NCBI GenBank assembly: GCA_023853785.1
Contig: JAJIRX010000856.1
Location: 1 to 26,391, forward strand
Length of the DNA stretch: 26,391 nt
DNA from: Psilocybe azurescens
Taxonomy: Eukaryota; Basidiomycota; Agaricomycetes; Agaricales; Agrocybaceae
Direction: 5' to 3'
Under the pieces are notes generated by a model that saw only the letters and a program-made list of their open reading frames with translations, made no database searches and was not told the origin of the DNA. Position numbers and translations under genes: made by a program. Of this stretch, positions 23,990 through 26,391 are shown in pieces. Each line of letters begins with the position of its first letter. The stretch's first letter is position 1.

Positions 23990-24560
23990 TGATTGTTGAG
24001 ATCCAATTGCCTATGGTATCAAAGAGGAGCATCTTATATCCACCGCGGGACTGTTAGCTATTAAACTCTTCGCCACAATGAATATCATTAGAATATCCGT
24101 AAATCTACACTCACTAACTTAATCATTATTCCGGAATCTCACAGAAATGTGAGGTTAATTCTTTGATCTTGGACCTGAACGGCATAGCCAGATGACACTT
24201 TGGCATTATTCTGTTGTGCTCGACTCTCCTAACCACAAGTACAAACCTTACTTTTCATGACTCCCTCACACTCACTGAGATTTTTATAATTACATTTGAT
24301 TACACCCCAATTTACATCTTTCCTTTACGTAAGGACAACTCGACGAGTGATCGATAATCAAAAACGACGTGATCACAGGGCTCACGTGCTGATTGAAATG
24401 TAAACTTTTAACTTTTATAACTGCCGCCTGTAAAGCACTGCCTGCTTTTTGATCATTTTTCAACACAAATCCATACCATCACAAGCTAGTTATCGACCAC
24501 AATATCGGAGTCCTTCGTCGATACAATAGGGCTCTCACTTAACACGAAAAAGTCACTAAG
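23990..24560. other. Intergenic region, G-patch / F-box 2
   Basis: No gene seen. The left part is the 3' flank of the G-patch gene. The right part is the promoter of the second F-box gene: CACGTG at 24383-24388, about 173 bp before its ATG, and an A/T-rich TTTTAACTTTTATAACT stretch at about 24405-24421 that could serve as a TATA element. Confidence 0.45.
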
Positions 24561-26391
24561 ATGGCTCCCAAATTGCGCGTCGTCGCCCACAATGCTCGTC
24601 TTGAGGAGCGCATGCAGAGTCAAATCTCAACATCTCTGGCGTCGGTCCTCAAAACAAACCCAAAATTGACACCAAAAGAGGCGATGTGGTCTGTCACCAA
24701 CGAAATGTTGACCAACAACCCGTTCCAGCCGCCGAAAGATGGCAAATGTCCAATCAACGACCTTCCAAATGAGATCCTAGGCTATATTTTCTCAGTTGGC
24801 GTGAAAGAAGAGGAGGAGGAGGAGGAGGAGGAGGAGGAAGAATGGGAGGATGATGAGGATGCATGGGAGGATGCGAGTTCCGATGAGGAAGGAAGTAGCG
24901 AATCGGAGAGTTGGGACGATTCTGAGGAGGTGCTCGTCGGCGAAACTAACACCAGATCCATGGAACTCAGCGATAGCGACTCTTCTGATGGCGAGGGTGA
25001 AGTCAAAATTCCATTCCAAGTTCTTGTCTCTCATGTTTGCCGCCACTGGCGCGAGGTTGCCCTTGATTCGCACATTCTATGGACGTCCCTCGATTTCTCC
25101 AAGCGGCCGAACCTCGAAAAGGCCCAGGTTTACATCTCGCGCGCTCAAGGTCTACCTTTGAATATATTTATCGACTGTACATTCCCTGAACACGTCGACG
25201 AGGAAGATCACCCCGACCACCCTCTGTATCTCGACAACGAAGCCCGGAAAAAACCATCTCCGAGGAATGCGACGATGAGGAATGTAGCGGTCACGATGAT
25301 GATGAGGAGCACGGCCACTTCGAAGATGTTCAATTTCTATCGCAGAAACAGCTCACCCAGATCTTGGACCTCATCGAACCTGAGGTATCCCACTGGCACC
25401 AGCTTGACTTCCGCGCAAGCACCTATGGATATGTCCACATGTTCCTGTCACGCCTGCACGCTTTGCCGAGCGCTCCACTACTCGAGTCTTTCCAGGTGTG
25501 CCACTTCGAGGATTGCGAGGATTACGAATTCTTCAGCGGAGACGACAAGACTGTCTTCCTCCCATTCCATGGACATGCACCTCTTCTGAAGGATCTTGTG
25601 CTTTGGGGTGTGCATATCGACTGGGAAGCGCCATTCCTCAGCGGGTTGCGTGAACTGGAGCTCTCCTACCATGCGAAAGACGTAAGACCTCCTTATAAAT
25701 CTTTTGCAAAAATGATCAACAACTCTCCAGAATTGACATCGCTCACTATGTCTCTTTCTGGACCTATTTTGCCCGATGGAGTGACATTCGACGCTGATCC
25801 TGAAGAAAAGAGGGCGCGTGGGGCCCAACACCTCTGATTATACCTTCTTTACGAGATTTCGCAATTCAGTTCCAAGACCCCAAGTACGCTTCGGCGTTGA
25901 TGCAACACCTCGACATGCCAGCATTGACCAGTCTGCTACTTAACTTCGACGAAGAAGATTATTCTTCTTTCGTCCACAACCTCGTAAAGCCTGTCAAAGG
26001 CCGCACTGAAAGCGTTCTGTCGCATGTCGAGAATCTCAAGATCTCAGGTCTTCCGTGCGATGTGGCCACTGTCGAAATTTTCCTTGCACAGCTGAGCAAG
26101 CTGAAGAATCTCAATCTGAAGGTGGTGGGTACCGAGGAGGAAGTTCTTTCAACAAACTCATCGATCCATATTCGTCTCGTTCGTCAACCGCGGAGGCCTC
26201 TGGAAACGCGCCAATCACTCCTTTGGTTGCCGCACCTACATCCAAGTTCGTTCAAACTGGCTCTTCCCCTCCATCGCCTCTACCTCCAGCGGAGGACCCG
26301 CACTCCCCACCGTCTTCTTGCCCCAGCTCGAGTCGATCACAACAAACCAAGTGTCCGGCATGCAACTAAAGCTCGTCATCGCCCGCCGCGA
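24561..26391 (+). CDS. F-box protein with acidic insert, partial at window end, frame-broken
   Basis: ATG at 24561, no intron needed. Residues 1-70 are a leader; the F-box starts with CPINDLPNEILGYIFSVG. It is interrupted by about 75 Glu/Asp/Ser-rich residues and resumes at IPFQVLVSHVCRHWREVALD and LWTSLDFSKRPN. A leucine-rich region follows: LHALPSAPLLESFQV, APLLKDLVLWGV, FLSGLRELELSYHAKD, LTSLTMSLSG, and further LKNLNLKVVG. The final stretch carries FLPQLESITTNQVSGMQLKL. Breaks occur at 25248-25253 (six A; seven restore ARKKTISEECDDEE), 25820-25823 (four G; five restore GGPTPLIIPSLRDFAIQF), near 26147 and again before about 26310. The protein is most likely a substrate adaptor of an SCF ubiquitin ligase. 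It runs off the window, so its C-terminus is unknown. Confidence 0.75.
24810..24838 (+). repeat. GAG trinucleotide repeat coding poly-Glu
   Basis: About nine tandem GAG/GGA triplets, in frame, encode the poly-glutamate core of the acidic insert in the second F-box protein. A length-variable microsatellite within coding sequence is likely. Confidence 0.8.

Overview
The window looks like nuclear DNA of a basidiomycete fungus, most likely an agaricomycete. Genes are broken by many 40-70 bp GT-AG introns. Recognisable products are typical fungal housekeeping proteins (Slp1/SUN, Alg11, Msp1, a Tma23/GPATCH4-like G-patch protein) next to the F-box proteins and secreted type-B carboxylesterase common in mushroom-forming fungi. 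All assignments come from reading the translation; no database was searched.

Layout, left to right. 112-2937 (-) is an Slp1-like SUN-domain membrane protein. 3264-4680 (+) is a heavily decayed FMN-dependent alpha-hydroxy-acid oxidase of the lactate 2-monooxygenase type, and 6061-7707 (+) is a second, far better preserved copy. 7708-10848 holds no convincing gene; it includes an AT-rich part with a tRNA-like (SINE-like) box pair. 10849-12926 (-) is ALG11. 14094-14667 (+) is a small predicted type I membrane protein of unknown function. 15547-16889 (-) is an F-box protein. 17567-18941 (+) is the AAA ATPase Msp1, converging on a secreted carboxylesterase at 19077-21440 (-). 22761-23989 (+) is the G-patch protein, and 24561 to the window end (+) is a second F-box protein with an acidic insert, cut by the edge.

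The genes do not form one pathway. ALG11 and SLP1 act at the ER, MSP1 at the mitochondrial outer membrane, and the G-patch protein in the nucleolus. The oxidase pair is a local tandem duplication in which one copy is dead.

The strongest cross-cutting observation is that most otherwise conserved genes here carry single-base frame breaks. Most are explained by one base lost or gained in a mononucleotide run. MSP1 is clean. Because ALG11 is normally essential and single-copy, I read most breaks as sequence or assembly error rather than gene death. That caution also applies to the second oxidase copy, but not to the first, which has nonsense changes and large internal deletions. I did not find a clearly new biological system.
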